DNA from: an uncultured SAR116 cluster alpha proteobacterium | Lineage (GTDB): Bacteria > Pseudomonadota > Alphaproteobacteria > Puniceispirillales > Puniceispirillaceae | Length of the DNA: 64,000 nt | NCBI GenBank assembly: GCA_902518965.1 | Contig: CABYIQ010000008.1 | Span: forward strand, 1 to 64,000 | Direction: 5' to 3' | Shown: one piece after another, positions 17,545-25,114 of the stretch | How the letters are laid out: each line of letters starts with the position of its first letter | Position numbering within the stretch: the stretch's first letter is position 1 | Program-made: the position numbers and the translations under genes | The notes under the pieces: model-generated | The model's input: the letters and a program-made list of their open reading frames with translations, nothing else | Database searches by the model: none | What the model was told of the DNA's origin: nothing

Positions 17545-18420
17545 ATGTCACGTCCTGTATTTATTGAGGCGGCTCTAAATGGCCCATGGTCGCAAAGACG
17601 ACAGCCCCTGATGCCTGTGACAACTGATGCGTTGATTGCCCAGGGTATTGATTGCGCCAGAGCTGGAGCGTCAGTCATACATATCCATGTCTATGATCCT
17701 GACACTGGTCAACAATTCGAGAATTTTGATGCCTATAGGACAGTAATAGAGGGCATTCGTGAATATGAAGATGTGATTGTCTACCCCACATTGCCTCTTT
17801 CTGGCTTTGGTAAGACTGACCAGACCTTTACTGCTGAAGCCCGCTTTAAAACTGTTGAGAAACTTGCTAAAGCAGGTCTTCTGGAATGGTCCGTGATTGA
17901 TCCTGGCACAACTCAGATAACAGAACTGGATCCCACAAATAGCGAACAAGTTCAGTTTTTATATATTAACAGTGAAGCTGAAATCAGATACGGTCTTGAG
18001 CTTGCCAGCCGGTATGATTTTGTTCCCAGCTTTGCTATTTATGAGCCGGGGTTTTTGCGCTTGGGCGCGATGCTCTTCAAAAATGCAAAGGGCTGCCCCA
18101 GACCGATTTACCGTTTTATGTTTTCTGATAAATTCAGCTTTGGCTTTCCGGCTGAGGAGATATATCTATTAGCCTACATCGACTTGTTAAAACAGACCAA
18201 CCCAGAAGCGGTTTGGATGATTGCTGGTCTACAGGTCAATCTGAGAGGGATTGTTAGTACATGTCTTGAGGCGGGTGGGCACATCCGAACTGGTTTGGAA
18301 GATAGCTACTTTTATTCTGAGACAGGCAATCTCGAACTTGTGAGACAGACAACAAAAATTGTCCTCAATGAAAATTATGAGATTGGCACAGCAGCACAAC
18401 TGCGCCAGCAACTAGCCTGA
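17545..18420 (+). CDS. Beta-keto acid cleavage enzyme (BKACE, DUF849)
   Basis: TIM-barrel Zn enzyme of 291 residues that condenses a beta-keto acid with acetyl-CoA and splits it to acetoacetate plus a new acyl-CoA. The Zn ligands H46 and H48 are in SVIHIHVYDPDTG. The N-terminal IEAALNGPWSQRRQPLMPVT is diagnostic for DUF849. VWMIAGLQVNL, then GGHIRTGLEDS, complete the active site. The exact BKACE substrate class cannot be read. It is preceded by a 200-bp non-coding gap and converges with the M24 peptidase gene. Confidence 0.9.
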   Translation: MSRPVFIEAALNGPWSQRRQPLMPVTTDALIAQGIDCARAGASVIHIHVYDPDTGQQFENFDAYRTVIEGIREYEDVIVYPTLPLSGFGKTDQTFTAEARFKTVEKLAKAGLLEWSVIDPGTTQITELDPTNSEQVQFLYINSEAEIRYGLELASRYDFVPSFAIYEPGFLRLGAMLFKNAKGCPRPIYRFMFSDKFSFGFPAEEIYLLAYIDLLKQTNPEAVWMIAGLQVNLRGIVSTCLEAGGHIRTGLEDSYFYSETGNLELVRQTTKIVLNENYEIGTAAQLRQQLA

Positions 18421-18442
18421 CTTTAAATTTTTTACGTCCCAA

Positions 18443-18461
18443 AAATGGTGCATGGCCATTT
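18443..18461. terminator. Possible bidirectional terminator between convergent genes
   Basis: A short inverted repeat AAATGG (18443-18448) / CCATTT (18456-18461) lies between the convergent BKACE and M24 stops, with T- or A-rich flanks. The stem is only six base pairs, so the support is weak. Confidence 0.35.
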
Positions 18462-18473
18462 CTTTGATTTAAA

Positions 18474-19667
18474 TTAAATTAGCATAGGTAAATCAACTGG
18501 CGCACGGCTTGAAAGCAACTCCGCACCATCAGGGCGCACTACAATATTTTCTTCATGAACCATCATGAGCCCATCACCATAGCTAAGTGACGGTTCTATG
18601 GTAATCACCATATTTTCTTTCAATTCCGTTGCATCAAAGGAGGCGAGTGAAGGTTGTTCTGTTAATTGCATGCCCAATCCATGTCCAAGTCGACCTATAT
18701 CTCCACCAGATTGATCCATTTCCGCTAAAACTGCCGCAATACACTCAAATAAATCTAGACATGTGTTTCCAGGTTTAGCGGCCTCTATTCCCGTTTGCGT
18801 AGCTCTCCACAAAACATCATAAGCTCTTTTTGAATCTTCAGTGGCATGTTCAATCGACCAATTCCGGTCAAAATCACAAAAGTAGCCATCCCAAGTGCAA
18901 CCTGTATCAAGCATCATTATGTCTCCATGCTGAAGGGGACGTTGTGTTGGAGGTGAAATTACATTTGAGTAGCCCCCTTGACCGGCTGCGCCCACTAAAT
19001 ATGGTGCGTCATCAGCACCATGGCTGATCGCGCTCAGTCGAAACTCTCGAAACACCTCTTCAAGTGGGATTCCTATATGCGCAAACTCTGGAACAGCTTC
19101 AAAAGCCGCTGAGCCAATAGCACATATATATTTCAGTTTTTGAATTTCAGCTTTAGACTTAACCATCCGAAGTCCTTGCACAATGCCTGTTACATCAACT
19201 ATCTTTAGACCTTGAAGAGAGGTATTCAGGCGTTCCCAGTCAGAAAGGGGCATCTGTAATTTAGTCTCATGCCCTTTCATTAAGCCAATTTTTTCGCGCT
19301 CTTTAGCGAATGGCTTGAGCAGGTCAATCAAAAGACTTATGCCGTCATCCTCTGGATTGGGGGCACCCCATGTACGAATATCCTCGATCCAAGTTTGCCG
19401 CATTAATTCGGCACCTATTTCAGGAATTATTGCGACTGGTTTTCCGGTCGCTGGTACGAACAAAAACCAAGGTCGAGTGGGACTTTGCCAAAATAAAGTA
19501 TGAAAACCAGTAAAATAACGCACGTCCTGTTCACTCATTAATAGCATGCCAGCAACATCATTTGCAGCCATAAGAGTTTGCGCATTAGTTGTACGTTCAC
19601 TGAATTCTTTATCTGGGAACCCTCGGATTGGTTTCTCAAGGCTGACTGGCATGATTTTAATTTCCAT
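18474..19667 (-). CDS. M24 family metallopeptidase (Xaa-Pro dipeptidase/aminopeptidase-like)
   Basis: Protein of 397 residues with a creatinase-type N-terminal domain and a pita-bread catalytic domain. The five metal ligands are all visible: Asp and Asp in MLDTGCTWDGYFCDFDRNW, His in GHGLGMQL, Glu in ITIEPSLSY, and Glu in VHEENIVV. M24B members act on Xaa-Pro peptides, creatine or ectoine derivatives (DoeA), and this protein could be any of these. Start at ATG 19665-19667; an alternative ATG lies five codons downstream. It is transcribed alone. Confidence 0.88.
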   Translation of the reverse strand: MEIKIMPVSLEKPIRGFPDKEFSERTTNAQTLMAANDVAGMLLMSEQDVRYFTGFHTLFWQSPTRPWFLFVPATGKPVAIIPEIGAELMRQTWIEDIRTWGAPNPEDDGISLLIDLLKPFAKEREKIGLMKGHETKLQMPLSDWERLNTSLQGLKIVDVTGIVQGLRMVKSKAEIQKLKYICAIGSAAFEAVPEFAHIGIPLEEVFREFRLSAISHGADDAPYLVGAAGQGGYSNVISPPTQRPLQHGDIMMLDTGCTWDGYFCDFDRNWSIEHATEDSKRAYDVLWRATQTGIEAAKPGNTCLDLFECIAAVLAEMDQSGGDIGRLGHGLGMQLTEQPSLASFDATELKENMVITIEPSLSYGDGLMMVHEENIVVRPDGAELLSSRAPVDLPMLI

Positions 19668-19920
19668 TTTTTGAGCACAGTTTTATGCCAAAACGCGTAG
19701 CATTTCATTTGTGACATATGTGCGTACAAAAGCAAAAATTAAATCATCAAATTACTTTAACTTTTGTACAGTAAGTCAAAAAGTAATTTTTAAAGAAACG
19801 GTGCTTGTTTAAGCAAAATATATACTTACTTATGTCGGATTTCTTGACGTAGAGCGTTCAGCGTAGCTGGAAATAAAGGACTATTTAGGTGTTTTTTTGG
19901 ATTGAAGCTTTACAGAGGCG

Positions 19921-20033
19921 TAGTTGAGTTTCATTCCGATACAAATTGAGTTCGCATGGACGATGTGTTCTCTTGGGCGGTAACTCAAAGCCGGCCCCAT
20001 ACCCAAAGGGGGACACCCCTAGAAACTCAACTA
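19921..20033. repeat. 113-bp interspersed element with 12-bp terminal inverted repeats (copy 1)
   Basis: Begins TAGTTGAGTTTC (19921-19932) and ends with the exact complement GAAACTCAACTA (20022-20033). The internal TTGGGCGGTAA and GCCGG-CC blocks are shared with a second copy at 37499-37600. Similarity continues about 80 bp past the right end (to about 20116), ending near a shared TTTCACTxATTGAAAT. I find no open frame in it. The rest of this 480-bp gap (19668-20151) is AT-rich and shows nothing else. Confidence 0.75.
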
Positions 20034-20151
20034 CTCAAGAATCTTAGCAGTAAATGGTGACTTGAGAAGTGCCAATTTGTGAAGAGTGTTTCACTAATTG
20101 AAATAATGTATCTCAGTTGTGCTGAATAACATTGTAAATAAAAAGCAGTTT

Positions 20152-20562
20152 TTACTTCTTGGGCGGCCTTTTTTCAAAACTGGGCAGTCCACTGGGTAAA
20201 TAATGATAAGGCTGCAAGTCACAGGTAAATATTGCAGCCTTTGCCTCAAATGTGCTTGGATCGTCCAATGTTCCGACTTTTACTATCATTGAATTAGGAC
20301 GAGATGGACTCTCCGTTCCAATTGCTGTTCCGCATTTATCACAAAAATGACGCGTGACCGGCGTTTCCAGATCTTTTCTAGAAAATGTAGTTACATTGCC
20401 TGAACTGTAACTGAACGAATCTTTGGGAAACACCATAACAATATTTGGATTACCACCCGTAATATACTGGCATTCCCTGCAATGACATTGGAAAGCAGTT
20501 TCTGGATCAGAACTAATTTCATATCTAATATTTTGGCAGTAACACCCACCAGAAATTTTCAT
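20152..20562 (-). CDS. GFA-family (glutathione-dependent formaldehyde-activating enzyme-like) zinc protein
   Basis: Protein of 136 residues with the GFA/CENP-V-type Zn-binding fold. Its cysteines are C7 and C9 (GGCYCQ), C26/C28/C31 (QCHCRECQ), and the CDKCG pair near residue 75. Most members have no proven glutathione-formaldehyde activity. The ATG at 20560-20562 has a near-perfect GGAGGTGGAG ribosome site. Apparently monocistronic. Confidence 0.88.
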   Translation of the reverse strand: MKISGGCYCQNIRYEISSDPETAFQCHCRECQYITGGNPNIVMVFPKDSFSYSSGNVTTFSRKDLETPVTRHFCDKCGTAIGTESPSRPNSMIVKVGTLDDPSTFEAKAAIFTCDLQPYHYLPSGLPSFEKRPPKK

Positions 20563-20832
20563 TACTCCACCTCCGTTATCTGTTAGATAAGTTTCTCAGA
20601 TTGAATGAGTTTTGCAAGCTTCAAAAAATCTATCGAAAAAAGAATTGGATACAGAATAGGCATTGAAACCACAAAATAAAATTAGTTAAATTTACTAAGG
20701 CTTTGATCTGATGGACTATGACGGTAAGCTGCCAAGTCTGCGTTGGCGGCCCCTGGTTTTTTGCTAGGTCGGCTGAAACTCCGGACTGTGGTTTTGTTCA
20801 CAGAGTTTGGATATAAAAGTAGGTAAAATACA

Positions 20833-21981
20833 TTGCATTCAGATATTTTGAAACTGCCATCTTCTGGAACTTATTTGGGTCGTGTCTGGAACCCAGCATT
20901 CTCAGGGCCGAGCGTTGTTACAATTAGAAATCGCAGAGTAGTAGATTTAACTTCTAAGGATGCGCCCCTTTCCTGTGATATTTGTGAAATGGAAGATCCT
21001 GTTGGTTTCATTAGATCAACTGTTGGGTTGGACTTAGGGGACATAGATGAAATTTCTGCTAACCCTGTTGAACTAGATAAATTACATTTTTTGGCGCCTT
21101 GTGATTTGCAAGCTGTTAAAGCTTGTGGGGTTACCTTTGCAGGTTCAATGGTCGAAAGAGTTATAGAAGAAAAAGCTGCTGGAGATCCATTAAAAGCCGA
21201 GGCAATTCGCCAAAGGGTGGGTGCCAAAATTGGTGAAAGCCTAATGAATATAGTGCCTGGATCAAAAAATGCGGAAAACGTAAAATCTTCGTTAATTGAT
21301 GAAGGACTTTGGAGCCAATATTTAGAGGTGGGGATAGGGCCTGATGCTGAAGTGTTTTCAAAATGTCAGGTCCTGGCCTCTGTTGGTAACAATGCGAATG
21401 TGGGCCTCCATCCTTCGTCAAAATGGAACAATCCAGAACCTGAAATTGTTTTAGCAGTTAGCTCAAAAGGAAAAATTGTTGGTTGCACATTAGGAAACGA
21501 CGTTAATTTGAGAGATATTGAAGGGCGCTCAGCGCTACTTTTATCAAAAGCAAAAGACAATAACGCATCTTCTTCAATAGGACCCCTTATTAGACTTTTT
21601 GATGAAACCTTTGACTTAACGTGTGTAAGAAACGCCGAATTGAAGCTGAGAGTGGAGGGGGAAGATGGGTTTATATTGAATGGGTCATCTTCTATGCAAA
21701 AAATTAGTCGAGATCCTATAGACCTAGTCAAGCAGACAATTGGAGATCATCATCAATACCCTGATGGTTTTATGCTTTATTTAGGTACCTTGTTTGCTCC
21801 AACTAAAGATCGAGATGAGGTGGGTGGGGGTTTTACGCATAAAATTAACGACAAGGTTACAATAAGCTGTGACGATATAGGCGTTTTAACAAACCAAGTG
21901 AAATATTCCACAGAATGCCAAAAATGGGAATTTGGTATCAGTCGATTAATGAGGAATTTATCTGAGAGGCACTTGCTCTAG
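20833..21981 (+). CDS. Fumarylacetoacetate hydrolase (FAH) family protein
   Basis: FAH-fold enzyme of 382 residues acting on 2-oxo or beta-diketo acids. Metal-site segments seen are the WNNPEPEIVLAV pair of glutamates, and GNDVNLRDIEGRSALLL in place of the usual GNDVSAR. A long N-terminal domain (to about residue 95) precedes the FAH core at VKACGVTFAGS. Length and N-terminus resemble the group around 2-keto-3-deoxyarabonate dehydratase-like enzymes. The start is a TTG with AGTAGGT ten bases upstream; no in-frame ATG exists before the conserved part. The long gap after it carries the small-RNA repeat. Confidence 0.85.
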   Translation: MHSDILKLPSSGTYLGRVWNPAFSGPSVVTIRNRRVVDLTSKDAPLSCDICEMEDPVGFIRSTVGLDLGDIDEISANPVELDKLHFLAPCDLQAVKACGVTFAGSMVERVIEEKAAGDPLKAEAIRQRVGAKIGESLMNIVPGSKNAENVKSSLIDEGLWSQYLEVGIGPDAEVFSKCQVLASVGNNANVGLHPSSKWNNPEPEIVLAVSSKGKIVGCTLGNDVNLRDIEGRSALLLSKAKDNNASSSIGPLIRLFDETFDLTCVRNAELKLRVEGEDGFILNGSSSMQKISRDPIDLVKQTIGDHHQYPDGFMLYLGTLFAPTKDRDEVGGGFTHKINDKVTISCDDIGVLTNQVKYSTECQKWEFGISRLMRNLSERHLL

Positions 21982-22089
21982 CTACATCAAATTTACCGAG
22001 CACCTAAAACCAACAATCATTATCTTAATCTATAGCCTATCTTATTTTGAACAAACATTCACCAAAATACTGCCTGAAGTTTTCATTAA

Positions 22090-22150
22090 AAGGAGAGAAT
22101 AGTAGTTCTCCTCCCTGAACTTTGGGCTGCCTTTGTGCAGCCCATTTTTA
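22090..22150 (+). ncRNA. Putative small RNA (copy A, rightward) with CUCCUCCC motif and terminator
   Basis: The 5' stem GAGAA/TTCTC runs straight into CTCCTCCC (22108-22115). This is followed by a short linker and a strong terminator: GGGCTGC (22124-22130), six-base loop, GCAGCCC (22137-22143), then ATTTTTATTT. Unpaired CUCCUCCC anti-Shine-Dalgarno motifs are known from alphaproteobacterial sRNAs such as the cuckoo/CcsR family. The motif is preserved exactly in the second copy. The 5' end is not defined. Confidence 0.55.
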
Positions 22151-22170
22151 TTTAAAAACATATTTTAGAT

Positions 22171-22285
22171 AAAAAACCTCGCAGATTACTCTGCGAGGCA
22201 TAGTCTTTGCTTAAGGGAGAATGTGACACTGGGTCATCCTCACCAATCCAATCCATCCAACGGCTCAGTGTCACACTTTTTTAAC
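22171..22285 (-). ncRNA. Putative small RNA (copy A, leftward), two-hairpin with GNRA-capped terminator
   Basis: Read on the minus strand. A long 5' hairpin has a GTGACACTG/CAGTGTCAC base. Then comes an unpaired ATTCTCCCTTAAGC linker, then a terminator hairpin GCCTCGCAGA-GTAA-TCTGCGAGG followed by six T (22171-22176). In the second copy the tetraloop is GAAA and the stem changes are U-A to U-G and G-U to G-C. These are pair-preserving only on this strand and both loops are GNRA. Confidence 0.6.
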
Positions 22286-22439
22286 AGAGAAAACTCTCAT
22301 TATTCAGCCTTTCCCTTTTAACTTTTTGAAATTGGTTTTTGCCGGTCGGATTGAGAGTAAAGGCTGGGACCTGTCTAAATTTAATTAGTTCAAGTAAGGA
22401 GACTGCAAAACAATTGCATGTTGCACGGTCTTCGGTGCT

Positions 22440-23417
22440 ATGCTGTATATGCATGCTGAAGAATTTTTTACAGTTGAGAATAAAATGGTTTGGTGGCGCC
22501 GCAAAAAATTGAAGATCGAAACCCTTTGGTTTCGGATGGTTAAGTTTTTCTATTCGTTTCAAGCCAATAATTATAGAAAAGAAAACTATTTTTTTAACGC
22601 CACAATGGTAAATGTAAAAGAGGCAAATAGAAAAAGCATCGATCCAAGTGATGCAATTGTTAAATGTTCTTTTAAAGACAAGGATTACTTACTTCACTCC
22701 ACTCCGACGAGTTTAATTCAAAACTATGCCCACAAATATGGTGTTTGGGAGCCAGACCTCGCCAATTTTATATATTGTATTCTTCAAAACCAGAGTCAAA
22801 GTGGTTTATTTATAGATATCGGAGCAAATGTTGGCGCTACAACGATTCCACAAGCGTTAAATTTTCCTTGTCTAGATTTCTTGTGTATTGAGGCTCATCC
22901 AACAGTTTTTCAGGCATTAAAAACGAACATTAAATTGAATTCGTTGGATAATATTTGTTGTGTTAATGGCGCTGTATCGAATAGAGCCAATGGAACTAAA
23001 TTAAAATTTTATGCACAGAGATCCAATGCTAATAATTTAGGTTTATCATCATTACATCTAAATGATGATATTGAAGATTATGACGTTTTGTCGGTTGAAA
23101 GCATTAAAGTTGATCATCTGAACGAAGCTAATAGTGCCAAGGTATTGATGATTAAAGTCGATACCCAGGGTAGTGAGTTAGATGTACTCCAATCTTGTGT
23201 CAACATTATCAGACAAAATCATCCAATTATTCTATTTGAATTTGAAGAACGTTACCACGACAACCCTCAAAAAATGAGAAAAGACATAACCAAATTTTTT
23301 GAGGAACTAAACTATAAACTTTATACTGTGCCAAAATCAGAAAATGTTATGTTTCGATTACGCCTTGATAATTACTATCGGGGAGATGTCGTCGCTGTCC
23401 CAAATAAAGACCATTGA
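22440..23417 (+). CDS. FkbM family methyltransferase
   Basis: SAM-dependent O-methyltransferase of up to 325 residues. The SAM-binding motif FIDIGANVGATTIP is followed by FLCIEAHPTVFQALKTNI and the FkbM hallmark MIKVDTQGSELDVLQ, ending in ILFEFEERY. The first 70 residues are basic and unlike the family, so the true start could be the ATG at 22485 or later; neither start has a clear ribosome site. Substrate unknown; such genes often modify surface glycans or lipids. AT-rich, surrounded by structured repeats, possibly acquired. Confidence 0.85.
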   Translation: MLYMHAEEFFTVENKMVWWRRKKLKIETLWFRMVKFFYSFQANNYRKENYFFNATMVNVKEANRKSIDPSDAIVKCSFKDKDYLLHSTPTSLIQNYAHKYGVWEPDLANFIYCILQNQSQSGLFIDIGANVGATTIPQALNFPCLDFLCIEAHPTVFQALKTNIKLNSLDNICCVNGAVSNRANGTKLKFYAQRSNANNLGLSSLHLNDDIEDYDVLSVESIKVDHLNEANSAKVLMIKVDTQGSELDVLQSCVNIIRQNHPIILFEFEERYHDNPQKMRKDITKFFEELNYKLYTVPKSENVMFRLRLDNYYRGDVVAVPNKDH

Positions 23418-23461
23418 TTGGGTTCATAAGTTTTTTACTCAAATTTTATGGAGTGCGTTGA

Positions 23462-23755
23462 ATGGCAAAAGGTTACATGATTAGTGCGCATAGACGCGCT
23501 GCTGACCCAGAAAAAGCTTCAGCCTATAGGGAGTTAGCCATACCTGCTTTGTTATCGATGGGGGGGAAATTCTTGTCTTCGGGTGGCAGAGTTGTCGCAA
23601 AAGAAAACGGCTTGGCTGAGCGCACAATTCTCATTGAATTCGAGAGTTTTGAAGCCGCAGTGAACGCTTATGAAAGTGAGGCTTATCAAAAGGCTCTGAA
23701 ACTATTAAGCGGAGGAGCTGACAGAGATGTAAGACTATTTGAAGGCGTTGATTGA
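23462..23755 (+). CDS. DUF1330 family protein
   Basis: Small 97-residue protein of the DUF1330 ferredoxin-like (dimeric alpha/beta barrel) family. Characteristic features are KGYMISAHRRAADPEKASAYRELA at the N-terminus, the R-T-I-LIEFESFEAAVNAYESEAYQKALK segment, and RDVRLFEGVD at the C-terminus. Function is unknown. ATG at 23462; the upstream TATGGAGTG provides a GGAG ribosome site. It lies 44 bp after the methyltransferase gene on the same strand. Confidence 0.85.
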   Translation: MAKGYMISAHRRAADPEKASAYRELAIPALLSMGGKFLSSGGRVVAKENGLAERTILIEFESFEAAVNAYESEAYQKALKLLSGGADRDVRLFEGVD

Positions 23756-23778
23756 GTTTAAGAGAATTTTAATTGAAA

Positions 23779-24669
23779 TTAAACGTTTATTGGAAGAGTT
23801 TCATCCAAAGCCCACTCACTCATTGAATTGTCATAAATTTTTAAATTTTTAAACCCGAGCTGGTAAAGTATAAAGGCGTCAAGTGTGGCGGCTATCCCAC
23901 CTCCGCAGTAATTAACAATGATATTATCCTTTGTTATCCCCATACTCTCTATAAGCTCTTGTGCCTTTTCAAATGAGATAAACTTTTCAGTATCCTCCTG
24001 GACAAATTTGTGAAAGGGAATGTTTAAGCTTTTTGGAATGTGACCCGGACGCCCATACCGTTTGCTTAAACCATCATGAATATCTTTTGTGAGAGCATTG
24101 ATTAGGATGTGATTATTTGCGTTGATTGCTTCTAAAACATATTCTTTGTCTACAAAAATATCTTCTTTTAAATCCAAATTAAAATCGGCTGGCGGAAACT
24201 CAGTTATTCTAGTCTCTGTTGGAAGGCCTAAGTTTAGCCACTCTTGGAATCCGCCATTAAGTATGCTCACCTTTTTATAACCAACAACGTATAGCATCCA
24301 CCAAAATCTTGTAGCCCATTGAATTCCATTCCGGGAATAGAGTATGACATGGCAATTATTGCCGACACCTTCGTGTTGAAAAGAGACTGCCAGTTCTGTC
24401 AACTCTGGGAGTGTAAAACTGTATGCGCTTCCTTTTTTTGAAAAACTATTTTGCAAGTCCAAGAAAGCTGAGTTAGGTATGTGGGCTTTTTTGTACTCTG
24501 ACGATCCGCTAACTACATCATACGGCTTGGTAGGATGGTCGTCTGTATAGTTTAAAAAAGTCGAACAATCAAAAATGCGAACATTAGCATTATCTAGGTT
24601 TGAATTTAACCAAACACAATCCACTATTGATGATCGACTCCCATAAAAAGATCCATGTTTTGAATTCAT
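23779..24669 (-). CDS. Sulfurtransferase with two rhodanese domains (SseA-like)
   Basis: Thiosulfate/3-mercaptopyruvate sulfurtransferase-type protein of 296 residues with tandem rhodanese domains. The inactive N-terminal domain carries HVILYSRNGIQWATRFWW. The C-terminal domain has the catalytic Cys in VNYCGGGIAATL, where the loop CGGGI resembles mercaptopyruvate-type enzymes more than thiosulfate-type ones. GRPGHIPKSLNIPF is the usual domain start. The ATG at 24667-24669 has no strong ribosome site. It lies directly left of the degenerate tRNA-Gly attachment region at 24.7 kb. Confidence 0.9.
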   Translation of the reverse strand: MNSKHGSFYGSRSSIVDCVWLNSNLDNANVRIFDCSTFLNYTDDHPTKPYDVVSGSSEYKKAHIPNSAFLDLQNSFSKKGSAYSFTLPELTELAVSFQHEGVGNNCHVILYSRNGIQWATRFWWMLYVVGYKKVSILNGGFQEWLNLGLPTETRITEFPPADFNLDLKEDIFVDKEYVLEAINANNHILINALTKDIHDGLSKRYGRPGHIPKSLNIPFHKFVQEDTEKFISFEKAQELIESMGITKDNIIVNYCGGGIAATLDAFILYQLGFKNLKIYDNSMSEWALDETLPINV

Positions 24670-24699
24670 TCAAAATACACTCTTCTGCGTTATTGGTTG

Positions 24700-24930
24700 G
24701 CCTACACTTTCTGACATGAAACATTAGAATACCTGAAAATCCAATGCTTGCACTTTCCTTATTAGTGGTTTTGGAACGGGTGGAAGGTAGTTTGACGCCC
24801 CACTAATGCACCAAAAGATACCTGACTGTCAACTATATCAATAGCTTAGCATTTCTGTAGCTTGGGTAAAGTACCTAATTCTGGATAACAGCCTAGGTTC
24901 GAGAACCATGACCCGGGAACACTGATGATA
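24700..24930 (+). repeat. Relic attachment region related to the tRNA-Gly integrase locus
   Basis: 24700-24790 aligns with 60760-60850 (integrase upstream region, then tRNA-Gly 3' end). The core is degenerate, TGGAACGGGTGGAAGG against TGGAGCGGGTGAAGG. From 24787 on it aligns with the reverse complement of 59420-59526 (shared ATGCACCAAAAGATACCTGA and CTATATCAATAGCTTAGCA). It therefore combines both arms around one core, as an attP or junction would. It has the same orientation as the tRNA. The rest of the 445-bp gap up to 25114 shows no other feature. Confidence 0.65.
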
Positions 24931-25114
24931 TTTGGGAATCATAATTTTCCTAAATTGGGTATAATTGATTTTCTTTGTGAAGGTGATGGACGCCTTTATT
25001 GAGGGTCTTGCCGTTTGTCTTCAGATGAGACAGACTTTGATGTGATGTTGAGGTCAAAAAGTATAGAGAATTTTTTAAGTAGAAATATAATTTCTAATCA
25101 GCATGGGGGTTGTG

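Larger units (their letters stand above)
22045..22288. repeat. ~240-bp structured repeat (copy A), inverted second copy at 45362-45608
   Basis: Nearly the whole block is found again, reverse-complemented, at 45362-45608. It holds four stem-loops in series and no open frame. Differences between the copies are concentrated in loops and linkers. It fills most of the 458-bp gap between the FAH and FkbM genes. The two small-RNA candidates it appears to encode are listed separately. Confidence 0.85.

Noticed and set aside
19921-20033. Riboswitch or tmRNA explanation for the R3 element
   Set aside because: Neither copy lies in a clear leader of an appropriate gene, and no known riboswitch or tmRNA core could be matched by eye.
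20700-20810. Further copy of the R2 repeat
   Set aside because: Only a short match (GGACTGTGGTTTTGTT) could be found, too little to claim.
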